Shown here piece after piece: positions 40,627 through 52,421 of a stretch of 64,000 nucleotides of DNA (the first letter of the stretch is position 1; each line of letters begins with the position of its first letter). The translations under genes and the position numbers were made by a program. Source of the DNA: GCA-2684655 sp045105235 (GTDB lineage: Bacteria > Planctomycetota > UBA1135 > UBA2386). Location: NCBI GenBank assembly GCA_045105235.1, contig JBGCDH010000010.1:1-64000 (forward strand). Direction: 5' to 3'. Below the pieces are notes generated by a model. The model ran no database searches. It was not told the DNA's origin and was given only the letters and a program-made list of their open reading frames with translations.

Positions 40627-40632
40627 AGTATA
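40627..40632 (-). promoter_or_regulatory. candidate -10 box (TATACT) placed for leaderless transcription
   Basis: On the minus strand TATACT ends seven bases before the chosen ATG of the redoxin gene, so transcription would begin at or next to the start codon. No good -35 box is visible at 16-18 bases. Weak evidence on its own. Confidence 0.3.
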
Positions 40633-40793
40633 CGAGCCAAACGCGGGCCTGCGGCCGGGCAATCAGATTGTCTGGCCTCGCCAAGAAGCAGAATGTCCTG
40701 CGCAAAGCCTCTTCAACCCGACGGCTTGGCGACCTATTGTCCCCGCCCCCGCATCGCCGCTTTGCTGTGGCGACCCGGCCCGAACGGTTGCCC

Positions 40794-43670
<2,877 letters not shown>

Positions 43671-43726
43671 CCGCCGACAGCGGGGCGGCCAGCATTTGGT
43701 CGACCCCACGATCGCGCAAACTCGTC

Positions 43727-43732
43727 TAGAAT
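43727..43732 (+). promoter_or_regulatory. candidate -10 box (TAGAAT) before the HlyD-like/MoxR operon
   Basis: TAGAAT lies seven bases before the ATG at 43740, with AAGGG in between that could serve as a ribosome-binding site but with too short spacing. If used, the transcript would be nearly leaderless. No matching -35 box at normal distance, so weak. Confidence 0.3.
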
Positions 43733-43739
43733 AAGGGCT

Positions 43740-44726
43740 ATGCTGCACGCCCCCATTCTTCGCGACGCTGCCCCCGCGGTTTGCACGCTCGCGCTCCTGC
43801 TCGCCGCCACGCCTGCGCAAAGCGAAGAGAAACTTGGGGTCGGCAAGGTCTCGGCCGCTCGCTCCGTCTGGCTGCGCAGCCCGGCCGACACAACCTGCCT
43901 TCAGGTCACTGTCGCGCTCGGCAAACGTGTCGCCCGCGGCGAGGTGCTGGCGCAACTGGACCGCCGCGAGGCCGAACTCGCGGTCGAACGGACCCAAATC
44001 GGCATCGCCGTGGCAGAAGCCAGACGAGAACGCTGCTCGCTCGATCTGCAAACCGCCGAAAGCAAGTCGAGCCTCGCGGCGCGCGCGCGCAAGATCGCGG
44101 TCGAACAGCTGGCCCCGAGCAAGACCTTGCTGGACGGCACGACCGACAAGCTCGCCCGCATCAAGGCCATGCACGAAGCCGGCACGGTCAGCTCCGAACA
44201 CTTGATGCAGGCCGAAATCGAGGTGGCTCGCGCCAAGGAAAAGTGGTCGACGGCCGGCGAGGGCGTCAAGGTGCAGCAGGAGCAGGAGAAGATCGCAGGC
44301 TTCGCCAGCCAGCGCAGCCAGCTCGCGGTCAGCATCGCGGAGGCGGACATCGCCCTCGCCCACAACGAGCGAGAACGCGCCGAACTCGCGCTGGCAGCCA
44401 CCACGATTCGCGCTCCGTTTGACGGCGTGGTCGCGGCGGCAGTCGTTGGCGCCGGCACATGGGTGCCCGCGCACGCCAAGATGCTGCGCATCCTGGAGAC
44501 GAGTCGCGTTCGGGTCCGCTTCGACGCCGATGCGGGTGTCGCTGCCAAGCTATCGATCGGCGACGAAGTCGTCGTCCGACACGGCGAACAGCAGGCGCAG
44601 GCGACCGTCCGAGCACTTGCACCCGAGGAGACGTCCGGCAAGCGGCACGTCGAAATCGAACTCGCAAACCCAGACGGCGCCTGGCTGCCGGGCCGGGACG
44701 TGACGATCTACCGCGCCCTGCGCTAA
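43740..44726 (+). CDS. HlyD-like periplasmic adaptor/membrane-fusion protein
   Basis: The 328-residue protein has a signal peptide (about 1-28, TLALLLAATPAQS). A lipoyl-like half (VTVALGKRVARGEVLAQLDRR) precedes a long alpha-helical hairpin (about 75-205, coiled coil). The returning lipoyl strand with the family signature TIRAPFDGVVAAAVVGAGTWV (about 222) and a beta-barrel domain follow. It resembles RND/ABC efflux adaptors, but no transporter gene is nearby. It is 11 bases upstream of, and probably co-transcribed with, the MoxR ternary-system genes, which suggests a periplasmic or envelope component of that system (inference). Confidence 0.82.
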   Translation: MLHAPILRDAAPAVCTLALLLAATPAQSEEKLGVGKVSAARSVWLRSPADTTCLQVTVALGKRVARGEVLAQLDRREAELAVERTQIGIAVAEARRERCSLDLQTAESKSSLAARARKIAVEQLAPSKTLLDGTTDKLARIKAMHEAGTVSSEHLMQAEIEVARAKEKWSTAGEGVKVQQEQEKIAGFASQRSQLAVSIAEADIALAHNERERAELALAATTIRAPFDGVVAAAVVGAGTWVPAHAKMLRILETSRVRVRFDADAGVAAKLSIGDEVVVRHGEQQAQATVRALAPEETSGKRHVEIELANPDGAWLPGRDVTIYRALR

Positions 44727-44737
44727 ACGGTGCTGCC

Positions 44738-45442
44738 GTGTCGACCGAGCCAAGCGAGCTGTACCCACTGTGCCAGCTGCTCGCCGACATCGAGCGAGAC
44801 GGCCACGTGCGTGTGCCGGCCCGTTTCGACGCCTGCGAGGATGGACTGCTCGCACGGCTGCGGGCCATCGACGACGTCGTCCGCGACGATGGCCCGGCAG
44901 ACCTGCCCGAACTGAATCTACCGGCCGCCACCTGGGCCGTCCGCCGCCTGCATGCAGCATGTGTCGCCCTCGTGCACCGCGACCTTGCCGGCGCGACAAC
45001 GCTGCAGGAGCAAGTCGCTGCCCCGCTGCCGAGATCCGCGCCGACGCACCCGCGTTCGCGCGCGGCCGCGGCTACGCCCTCGCTGGCCGAGCACTACTCC
45101 GTCGACCTCGTATTCCGACATCTGCCGCGTCTCTTTGAGCTCACGCGCATGCAATCCGCGACCGACCCGTTGCTCGAGGCAGTCTATCGCTTGGTTCAGC
45201 CATGGCCGCTCTCCGCCATCGGCGTCGGCAAGCCAAAGCACCGCGAGCCAAGCCCCAAAGCGCTTGCACAGATCCTCGCCGAGCCCTCCTTGCGGTTGTG
45301 CTATGTCGACCGCATCCTGGACTATGATGAGGCGTCGGCGCTGTCGCACCCAACCGTCGCCGCCTGCGTGCAGTCCGCTTTGGGTGAACACAGCGGCGTT
45401 GCCTCGGCAACCATCCAGCGCGCCCTTGGTTGGAATCCATGA
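44738..45442 (+). CDS. small helical protein preceding MoxR, unknown function
   Basis: The 234-residue protein is mainly alpha-helical and has no signal peptide or membrane helix. Recognisable points are an N-terminal helix (LYPLCQLLADIERDGHVRVP), an Arg/Ala/Pro-rich middle linker and a C-terminal region with LLEAVYRLVQPWPLSAIGVG and YVDRILDYDEASALSHPTV. It belongs to no family I can name. GTG start at 44738; the stop overlaps the MoxR ATG (ATGA), so it is probably made in ratio with the ATPase and may be a dedicated adaptor or substrate-recognition factor of the ternary system. Confidence 0.7.
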   Translation: MSTEPSELYPLCQLLADIERDGHVRVPARFDACEDGLLARLRAIDDVVRDDGPADLPELNLPAATWAVRRLHAACVALVHRDLAGATTLQEQVAAPLPRSAPTHPRSRAAAATPSLAEHYSVDLVFRHLPRLFELTRMQSATDPLLEAVYRLVQPWPLSAIGVGKPKHREPSPKALAQILAEPSLRLCYVDRILDYDEASALSHPTVAACVQSALGEHSGVASATIQRALGWNP

Positions 45443-46602
45443 CCCGTAGCCAGCAACTCCTCGAACGCGCCTATGGCGCCGCCATCGACCTGCAGAGGCA
45501 GCTGCTCGATCCTCTGCGGGAGACGTTTGTCGGCAAACACGAGGTCGTCGACGTGCTCGGTGTCAGTCTCGTCGCGGGCGAACACGCATTCTTGCTCGGC
45601 CCGCCGGGAACCGCCAAGAGCGCCATCGTCAACGAGATGACGCGCCGACTGGGCGGCAACGTGTTCTCCTACCTGTTGACGCGGTTCACGGAGCCGAGCG
45701 AGCTGTTTGGCCCGTTCGACATCCGGCGGCTGCGCGAAGGCGAGCTGGTCACGAACACCGAAGGCATGCTTCCCGAAGCCTCGGTCGTGTTCCTCGATGA
45801 GCTGCTCAACGCCAACAGCGCGATCCTCAACAGCCTGCTTACGGTGCTCAATGAGCGCATCTTTCGGCGCGGCCGCGAGACGCGGCGCCTGCCGCTCTGG
45901 ATGGTTGTCGGCGCCAGCAACCACCTGCCCGAAGACGACGCGCTCGGCGCGCTGTTCGATCGCTTCTTGCTACGCGTGGTCTGCGACAACGCGCCCGACG
46001 ACCGCCTGCAGGACGTCCTCGATGCAGGCTGGCAATTTGAGCGCGCCGACCGCGATGCCGCGCAGGCAGGCAACAGCGTCGACGCGGACTGCCTGCCGAG
46101 ACTGCACGCGGCGCTGCTCGAAGTCGACCTCACGCCGATGCGAAGCACCTTTGTGAAGCTGGTCGAAGCGATCCGTCGCATCGGCTTGTCGTTGTCGGAT
46201 CGACGTGCGGTCAAGCTGCAGCGCGTCATCGCGGCGAGTGCGCTGCTCGCCCAGCGCAGCGAGGCAAACAGCACCGACCTGTGGGTGCTGCGCCACATCT
46301 GGGAATCCGACGAGCAACGGCAGACGCTGCGCAGCCTCGTCGATGACGCGATTGCCAAAGGGTGCGAGCGCGCCGACTCCCGGCCACACCCCGCCGCGGT
46401 TCGTGCGCAGGCGCCCGACTCCGAAGAACTCGCCCGCGATCTCGAGGCGATCGCAGCGCTCGCCGACGACGAGCCCGGGACACGTGCCGCCGATCGCTTG
46501 CGGGCACTCGCCTCACGGGTCGAGTGGGTGCCAGACGAGCCACAGCGCTCCGAGCTGCAGCAGCGCATCGCCGAACTTTGGCGCCAGCTACGGGCCGAGT
46601 GA
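45439..46602 (+). CDS. MoxR-family AAA+ ATPase of a MoxR-vWA-beta-propeller ternary system
   Basis: A 387-residue MoxR/RavA-type AAA+ ATPase with Walker A GPPGTAKS (Lys60), YLLTRFTEPSELFGPFDI, Walker B VVFLDELLNANS (Asp120-Glu121), a TVLNERIFRRG sensor region and a GASNHLPEDDALGALFDRF arginine-finger region. The lid domain extends from about 215, followed by a helical C-terminus. MoxR ATPases remodel protein complexes together with vWA-domain partners. Here the vWA partner is encoded two genes downstream. The four genes from 44738 to 49420 overlap each other by one to four bases, showing strong translational coupling. Confidence 0.95.
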   Translation: MTRSQQLLERAYGAAIDLQRQLLDPLRETFVGKHEVVDVLGVSLVAGEHAFLLGPPGTAKSAIVNEMTRRLGGNVFSYLLTRFTEPSELFGPFDIRRLREGELVTNTEGMLPEASVVFLDELLNANSAILNSLLTVLNERIFRRGRETRRLPLWMVVGASNHLPEDDALGALFDRFLLRVVCDNAPDDRLQDVLDAGWQFERADRDAAQAGNSVDADCLPRLHAALLEVDLTPMRSTFVKLVEAIRRIGLSLSDRRAVKLQRVIAASALLAQRSEANSTDLWVLRHIWESDEQRQTLRSLVDDAIAKGCERADSRPHPAAVRAQAPDSEELARDLEAIAALADDEPGTRAADRLRALASRVEWVPDEPQRSELQQRIAELWRQLRAE

Positions 46603-47492
46603 TGCCACGGTCGAAGCACAGCCCGCTCGAACCGATGCGCAAGCCGTCGCACAAGCTACCGGCGGCCCCCACCGAACCCGCGGGTCCTTCGTGGTGCCTC
46701 TGGCTGCCCGCTGGCCGTGCCGCCGCCGCGTCGGCGCTGCGCGACATCGCCGGGATCGAAGCGCTGTGCCTGCCAAACGCCATCTGGCTGCGCGGCCAAA
46801 GCCTGAGCGCACAGCTCCGCCAGCGGCTCGACGGCATTCCCGACGGCATTCGCTACGACCTTGAGCCAGCGAGCCGCGACCGGGCCAAGGACGGCCTCGC
46901 GCATCGTCTGCGGCTGCCCGGCAAGCGCCTCACCGCTCGCAAGCTACCCATTCCGGGCGCAGGCGAGAGGTGGCAGCCGCTCGAGGCGGCGAGCCGCCCC
47001 GTCCTGCCTCCGACCGCATTGCCCGCCATGGCTGCTGCTTGCGACTCTGGAATCGCCGTCGAGCCGACCCCGCTGCAGCTTCAACGTTCTCCCCCCACGC
47101 GGCCTGCCGCGAGCGGCATCGATCCGGCCGCGCCCAATCTGCTGCGCACGACGCTTGCCGAACTGCACGAGTGGGTTTCGAAGGCGCCACGAGCGCGCCT
47201 GCGCGGGCTTCGCTTCGCAGCCAGCCGAGCTGGTGAAGCGCTTGTGCACGGCCGCCCGCTGCCGCCACTGCCCGGTTCGGTCTGGTTCGAACAGCACGGC
47301 GTAGCGGCGCCGGTGGGCTATTCTTGGCGTCCAAACGCGCCATTCGACCTGCTCGCCGAAAGCCTGGGGCTGAGGCCGCAAGATCTTGCCGTGTTTTCGG
47401 CAGACGGCGCGTGCCTGCGCATTGCCGACAGCGACCTGGTCGCTCTGGGCCGCAGCGCCGTACGCGCAACCCTCGCGGGGCCATCGGAGTGA
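46602..47492 (+). CDS. bpX-family accessory protein of the MoxR-vWA system
   Basis: The 296-residue protein starts one base inside the MoxR stop (TGATG). It is Ala/Pro/Arg-rich and has WCLWLPAGRAAAASALRDIA near residue 31. A C-terminal segment, about 222-290 (GRPLPPLPGSVWFEQHGVAAP, then GYSWRP, FSADGACLRIADSDLVALGR), looks like the small beta-rich bpX domains encoded between MoxR and vWA genes in ternary systems. The exact bpX subclass is uncertain. A middle stretch around 125-180 is low-complexity. Function of such domains is unknown; a role in recognition or scaffolding is inferred. Confidence 0.72.
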   Translation: MPRSKHSPLEPMRKPSHKLPAAPTEPAGPSWCLWLPAGRAAAASALRDIAGIEALCLPNAIWLRGQSLSAQLRQRLDGIPDGIRYDLEPASRDRAKDGLAHRLRLPGKRLTARKLPIPGAGERWQPLEAASRPVLPPTALPAMAAACDSGIAVEPTPLQLQRSPPTRPAASGIDPAAPNLLRTTLAELHEWVSKAPRARLRGLRFAASRAGEALVHGRPLPPLPGSVWFEQHGVAAPVGYSWRPNAPFDLLAESLGLRPQDLAVFSADGACLRIADSDLVALGRSAVRATLAGPSE

Positions 47493-49420
47493 GCCACTCG
47501 CTGCCATCCGTCGCCGAGTGTGCACGCATGTATCTGGCGCCGCCCATGGATACCTACTGGCGCTGGAGCCCCGACGGCAATGCCGTGGAGTGGATTGCCA
47601 ATGGCACGACCATTCTGTTGCGCGAAGAGCTGCTCGCCTATGTGCAGCACCGCTGCGACGGACACCAGGGCCTGCCGCCGATGCAGGCCCTCGTGCTGCT
47701 GGCTGCGACCTTGCGCGACCGCATTCGCACAGCCGCGAAGCTGCACCTCATGCAGCTCCCAGAATTCGACTCGCTACGGCACGTGCTACGCGAGCACCCA
47801 ACAGCCAAACTGCTGCTCTACGACCACATGCTGCAGCGTCAGCGGCACGCTAGCGCTGCCTTTGCCGCCAACGTCCTGCGGGCCCTCGCCGCTCCGCTAC
47901 CCAGCGAACTGCTGGCGCGACGCGAAACCCAGAAGCTCGACCTTAAGACGCTGGCCGACGACCTCGCGATGATGCGTCTCACGATGGACGATGAGCGCCT
48001 GATGCGCTCGGCGCTGCTCGGGGCCGAGCAGCTACCCGACGCGACGGAGCTGACGCCAAGCCCCGCCGCATCGCCGGAACTCGGCGACAGCGACGGGGAA
48101 CTGCAGGCGTTCGCCGGACTGGTGCGCGGCGTGTTGACCGCCTTTCGCCTGCCGCGAACGCTTCACGACGCTTCAGACTACGCCTCCCTGGGCGGCATTG
48201 CGGGCCTGACCAACCGAGGCGATCTCGACCGACTGGCGTTCGCGGAACTCGCCCATGACGACGAGACGCTGGCTGTTCGCATTGCCAGCAAAGAGGCCAT
48301 CTATGTCGATCGCGAACCGCCGCCAGCACCGCCCAGCGTGCATCGCCGGATCTTGGTCGACACCGGGATTCGCATGTGGGGCACGCCGCGCGTGCTGGCA
48401 ACCGCCATTGCAACCGCTCTCGTCCGGCAGGCAGACGCCGCGACGGACGGTGCGCCAACAGCGTCCAAACGTCCGGCTGTGCAGGTCACGTGCTTTCGCA
48501 GCGAACGGGCTCGCTTGACCAAGATCGACCTTAGAGACCGCGACCAGCTCCTGGCCCAGCTGCGGCACCTGGACACCCGGCTCGACTGCCGCGAGGCCCT
48601 CCCCGAGTTCCTGCAGGAATCGGGTTCTGCCGCAGCCAAGACGCCGGCCGAGGACATTGTCATCGGTCACCAGCTGACGATACACGACCCGGGTATCCAG
48701 GTTCTTCTTCGCAGCCGAGGTGCGACCAGGAGGTTCGCATTCGACGTCGCGGCCAACGGCCATGTGCGCCTGTGGCAGGTAGGTCCGCGCGGCTGCAAAC
48801 TGCTGCGCGAAGCGGTGCTGACAACCGATGTCGCCGCACCTGCGACTCCGCAAAAAGAGTCTGCATCGACGGCGCCCGGTCACTCCATACCGGGCTACGC
48901 GCTGGCCGTCGAGCAGCTCGCCAGTACCGCAAAGACCAGACCGATGGCCGCGACGGAGCTCCTGGTTGGACCGCAGGTGATCGGCATCACGACCCGCAGG
49001 GGCATCCACCTGGGCATTGGTGCGAGCCACCGCGGCAGCGCGGCCCTCCAACGGCTGCGGCACCGGTTTCGCCGTTACCCGCTTGTGCCGCACTTCGAGC
49101 CACAGTGGCCGCAGGCGCGACCGCCCACGAATGCCACGAAAGCGCCGATCGTCGAGATTCGCTTTCGCGGCCATTCGGACGGCATTCATGCGGCCTGGGA
49201 CGGCTATCGCATGCTGTTCGCAACAACACCTGCCGACGCTTCCGAAGGCTCTACGCCCATTCTTGCCGTGAGCATCCGCGCCCACGGTGGGTGCGTCGGC
49301 TATTGCTTTGATTCCGGCCACACCCTCCGCGGCGAGCGCCTTGTGGCTCGCCTCGCCACGCTGGCCGAGATGGCCTTTCGGGACGACTCTCTTGTTGAGG
49401 ACCACTCCGTCGATGGCTGA
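47489..49420 (+). CDS. vWA-domain protein of the MoxR ternary system, degenerate MIDAS
   Basis: The 643-residue protein starts with GTG at 47489, overlapping the previous stop. An N-terminal helical region (about 20-200; GLPPMQALVLLAATLRDRIR) precedes GGIAGLTNRGDLDRLAFAEL (about 245). The vWA-like domain begins RRILVDTGIRMWGTPRVLAT, with Asp291. The metal-ion site normally reads DxSxS, but here it is D-T-G-I-R, so divalent-metal binding is probably lost or altered. A beta-rich region follows (VLLRSRGATRRFAFDV). It is predicted to partner the MoxR ATPase. The stop overlaps the following gene by eight bases. Confidence 0.82.
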   Translation: MSHSLPSVAECARMYLAPPMDTYWRWSPDGNAVEWIANGTTILLREELLAYVQHRCDGHQGLPPMQALVLLAATLRDRIRTAAKLHLMQLPEFDSLRHVLREHPTAKLLLYDHMLQRQRHASAAFAANVLRALAAPLPSELLARRETQKLDLKTLADDLAMMRLTMDDERLMRSALLGAEQLPDATELTPSPAASPELGDSDGELQAFAGLVRGVLTAFRLPRTLHDASDYASLGGIAGLTNRGDLDRLAFAELAHDDETLAVRIASKEAIYVDREPPPAPPSVHRRILVDTGIRMWGTPRVLATAIATALVRQADAATDGAPTASKRPAVQVTCFRSERARLTKIDLRDRDQLLAQLRHLDTRLDCREALPEFLQESGSAAAKTPAEDIVIGHQLTIHDPGIQVLLRSRGATRRFAFDVAANGHVRLWQVGPRGCKLLREAVLTTDVAAPATPQKESASTAPGHSIPGYALAVEQLASTAKTRPMAATELLVGPQVIGITTRRGIHLGIGASHRGSAALQRLRHRFRRYPLVPHFEPQWPQARPPTNATKAPIVEIRFRGHSDGIHAAWDGYRMLFATTPADASEGSTPILAVSIRAHGGCVGYCFDSGHTLRGERLVARLATLAEMAFRDDSLVEDHSVDG

Positions 49421-52400
49421 TCGCGAAGAGCCGGCTGCGCCGTTGCGCCAAGCCCTCCAGCTGGTCCGCAAGACTCCAGGCGATCGCAAGCGCCGGGGCA
49501 ATGGCGACGCGCAAGAACCCGTGGAGCATGCAACGGCTTGGTGGGTGCCCGGTGCAGATCCCAAGGCGTGGCTGGCAGCAGCCGTCGATTTGCAGCTACC
49601 TTGGCGAGAGATCGTCGTGCTGCGAATGCCGTATTCACGCCGCAATCCCGCGGTTCGCGGAGCGCTGCTGGCGTGGCGTCGCGCTGGCCCGCAAACGACG
49701 CAGCCAGAAGCCGCACGGCGTAGCCAGCGGCCATTGCTCGACTACGTGTGCCGAGCGGGCGGCGTCTATCTGCCAAGTTCCGCCGAGCTGCACCCGCCCA
49801 CGACAGACGACGAATTGCGCCGGTTGGCCGCGGATCGCCTCCTGGTCTTTGACGCCACTGCGGGCCTCGTTGCGTTTGACGCCGATGACGTAGCGACGCT
49901 GGCCCAACTCGTGACCCCGGCTTCGCAGAACCACGCGCCGCCGCCGGCAACAAGCGCGCGATGGTCGTGCGCGCATCCTGGCACCTTCGCCGAACACCGG
50001 CTGCAGTCCGTGCGCCCGTCCGAGCTGCTGGACCTTGATTCGTTCTTTCGCGCCGCGTCGGCGAGCATCGGCAGCGAATCGCCGCGCAAGCTCTCCTCAA
50101 GATCGCCCGGCACGCCCGAGACCTCGATTCCGTCGAAGCGGCTGCCGCCCCGTCCGGGGCTGCGCGGGGCCCTGTCCAAAGGCATGGCCCGGTTCGTGCT
50201 CGGCATAACGAAGCACGCGCCACGCAACGCGGACAAGCCAACGTGGATCGATCGAGTCGAGCGATGGGCACTGGCCAAGCTCGAAGCGCACCGCGCCGGA
50301 TTCCGGGCGCGCGACGAAGCCAAACGCCGCCGCGAGATCGAACGGCTGCTGCAGCTACTCGCCGACAATCCGGGGGAAGGCCTGCGCTATGCGCTGCCGC
50401 TTGCGGGAGCCCACCCGACCCGCGGCTTGTCCCAGGGCGCAGACTCGCTCCACCGCGGCGACGCCGACTATCGCTACAGCAAGCTGAATCGATCCGCGAG
50501 CGCGGATCCATGGGATGTTTCGTTGGCACAGCGAACGCAGCTGCAAGCGCACTATCGGCACTTGGCCAACAGCGAGGCCACGACAGGCCGCCATCGGCGC
50601 GCGGCCTACATCCTCGCGCACCTGCTCGGCGATTTGCGATCTGCGGCCAAGGTGCTGGCCGAGGGCGCCCACCACCGAGAAGCTGCCCAGCTCTACCTGG
50701 ATTCACTCGGCGACCACGCGGCGGCCGCCAAGTGCCTCGCCGCCGGCGGCTGGCTGGCAGAAGCTGCCCAGCTCGAATCGGATCGCGAACAGTGGCGCAA
50801 TGCCGGCGACCTCTACCTACTGGACGGCGACCGCAATCGAGCCGATGCGCTGTACAAACGCGCCTACGAACTTCTACTGGCGACACAGAAGCCTCTCGAC
50901 GCGGCCCTGCTTCGCGCCGAACGTCTGCGCCAGCCGCACGCGGCGCTCGCGAACCTCAATACGCTGCAGGAACAGCGCCCAGCCGATGCCAAGGTGTACG
51001 CCGCACGCCTGGCGCTGGCGCATCGCCTGGGCGAGGATCAGCAGCTCGCCGGCATGCTGCAGGAACATCCGATGCCGGCCGTCGCCCGTTCGTTTTTCGG
51101 TCGATTCGCCGCCGCAATCAGCTTGCTCGCCATACGCATGCCGGAAAGCTCGCTCCGCGAACAGGCCCACGATCGTGTGCGACAGCTGACGGCGCGGACT
51201 GCGAAGAGCGGAGACACCACGCGCAGCGATATCGAGCACGGCCTCGCCGCCATGCTCCGATCGCTGCCGAACGACCCGGCGCTACGGCGCGACGTTCAGC
51301 TCTTTCGGCAAAAGCGACGCAAGCAAGACTCCGGTTCCACGGCCGCGAGCACGGATCACCACGATCTGCACGGGCCGCTGCGCCTCCAGCGACAGCGCGC
51401 CCAGATCGTGGCCGGCCCCAGCGCGCGACTCGCCGCCGCCAACACGGATTGCATTCTGGTGCTTTCTGCGAAACGTCCCGCACAGGCCGTGTCCATCCCC
51501 TGGTTCCAGGCGCAACCAGGGAGATCATCCAGACCAGGTGGCGCTTCGAAAGAAGAAGCCCTCATGCAGGCAGGTCTACCTCACTGGCAAGACGATGGCA
51601 GCGTCATCGCAGAGCTACGAGGCGGCCGGCGCGACAACCTTTTCTGGCTCTCCACATCGCCGCTTGCACCGGAGTCCGATGCGGCTCCCGGAGAGGGAAT
51701 GGCACCGGCTGTTTGCCTGACACTCGCCAACGCCGGACACGGCTATCAGCCTGTGATGGAACAACGGCGTGAAGCTTGGGTCGCCAGCGACTACACGGGC
51801 GAGGGCGACTTTGTCTCGCTCCGCTACGTCGAAGACAGCGTCGTGTTTGAGCGGCAGCGCAGCGACGGTTCGCGAAGCCGCACGGAAGTGATCCCGGGCC
51901 TGACGGCCGGCGAAGAAACCATCTTTCTCGCCGCAGCTTGCGACCGCGTCGTGGTCGCCTGCGGGCGATCCGTTCTCGTGCGGGATGAGCAGCGCTGGAT
52001 CCTGTTCGAGGCCGCCTCGGCGATCACGTCGATTGCGCGACCCAACACGGCTAGCGACTCCGGTGTGATCCTCGCGATGCAGCAAGGCCTTCATGTCCTA
52101 CACGTCGACGGCATCGCGCACGCGCACAGCGGGCAGGGTTTGGAGCTGCTCGCTGCAGAGCTGGTCGCCCCCACCGTCGGCTGGACAGGCCACATCGTGC
52201 TTGCCATCGACAGCGAGCACATCTGGCTTGCACACTGTGTTGCTGGGGAGGCGGGCAACCCTGGGCGCACGCAGGCGCGCGGCCAGGTGCTAGCAGCCTA
52301 CACATCCGGCCAGCCGCGCAAGATCTTGACCGGCCCCGAAGCTCGCAGCGTCGCGTTCGTCTTCGACCAGCTCGTGACGATTGAGCAGGTCGTGGGAGGT

Positions 52401-52421
52401 ATCGCTACGCTCTCGTCATGA
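49413..52421 (+). CDS. bpX6-like protein with TPR repeats and C-terminal beta-propeller-like region
   Basis: The 1,002-residue large subunit of the ternary system begins with a bpX6-like segment (about 35-165; TAWWVPGADPKAWLAAAVDL, DELRRLAADRLLVFDATAG). A disordered linker and an amphipathic helical stretch follow. TPR-like repeats lie at about 390-560 (GRHRRAAYILAHLLGDLRSA, HREAAQLYLDSLGDHAAAAK, QWRNAGDLYLLDGDRNRADA). The C-terminal beta-rich propeller-like region runs from about 640 to the end. ATG at 49413 lies inside the vWA gene end. No enzyme motif is seen; a recognition/scaffold role is inferred. The stop overlaps the ATG of the next gene. Confidence 0.78.
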   Translation: MADREEPAAPLRQALQLVRKTPGDRKRRGNGDAQEPVEHATAWWVPGADPKAWLAAAVDLQLPWREIVVLRMPYSRRNPAVRGALLAWRRAGPQTTQPEAARRSQRPLLDYVCRAGGVYLPSSAELHPPTTDDELRRLAADRLLVFDATAGLVAFDADDVATLAQLVTPASQNHAPPPATSARWSCAHPGTFAEHRLQSVRPSELLDLDSFFRAASASIGSESPRKLSSRSPGTPETSIPSKRLPPRPGLRGALSKGMARFVLGITKHAPRNADKPTWIDRVERWALAKLEAHRAGFRARDEAKRRREIERLLQLLADNPGEGLRYALPLAGAHPTRGLSQGADSLHRGDADYRYSKLNRSASADPWDVSLAQRTQLQAHYRHLANSEATTGRHRRAAYILAHLLGDLRSAAKVLAEGAHHREAAQLYLDSLGDHAAAAKCLAAGGWLAEAAQLESDREQWRNAGDLYLLDGDRNRADALYKRAYELLLATQKPLDAALLRAERLRQPHAALANLNTLQEQRPADAKVYAARLALAHRLGEDQQLAGMLQEHPMPAVARSFFGRFAAAISLLAIRMPESSLREQAHDRVRQLTARTAKSGDTTRSDIEHGLAAMLRSLPNDPALRRDVQLFRQKRRKQDSGSTAASTDHHDLHGPLRLQRQRAQIVAGPSARLAAANTDCILVLSAKRPAQAVSIPWFQAQPGRSSRPGGASKEEALMQAGLPHWQDDGSVIAELRGGRRDNLFWLSTSPLAPESDAAPGEGMAPAVCLTLANAGHGYQPVMEQRREAWVASDYTGEGDFVSLRYVEDSVVFERQRSDGSRSRTEVIPGLTAGEETIFLAAACDRVVVACGRSVLVRDEQRWILFEAASAITSIARPNTASDSGVILAMQQGLHVLHVDGIAHAHSGQGLELLAAELVAPTVGWTGHIVLAIDSEHIWLAHCVAGEAGNPGRTQARGQVLAAYTSGQPRKILTGPEARSVAFVFDQLVTIEQVVGGIATLSS

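Noticed and set aside
39372..40793. 474-codon upstream extension of gcvP
   Set aside because: It is antisense to the redoxin gene; GcvP homology begins at 40794.
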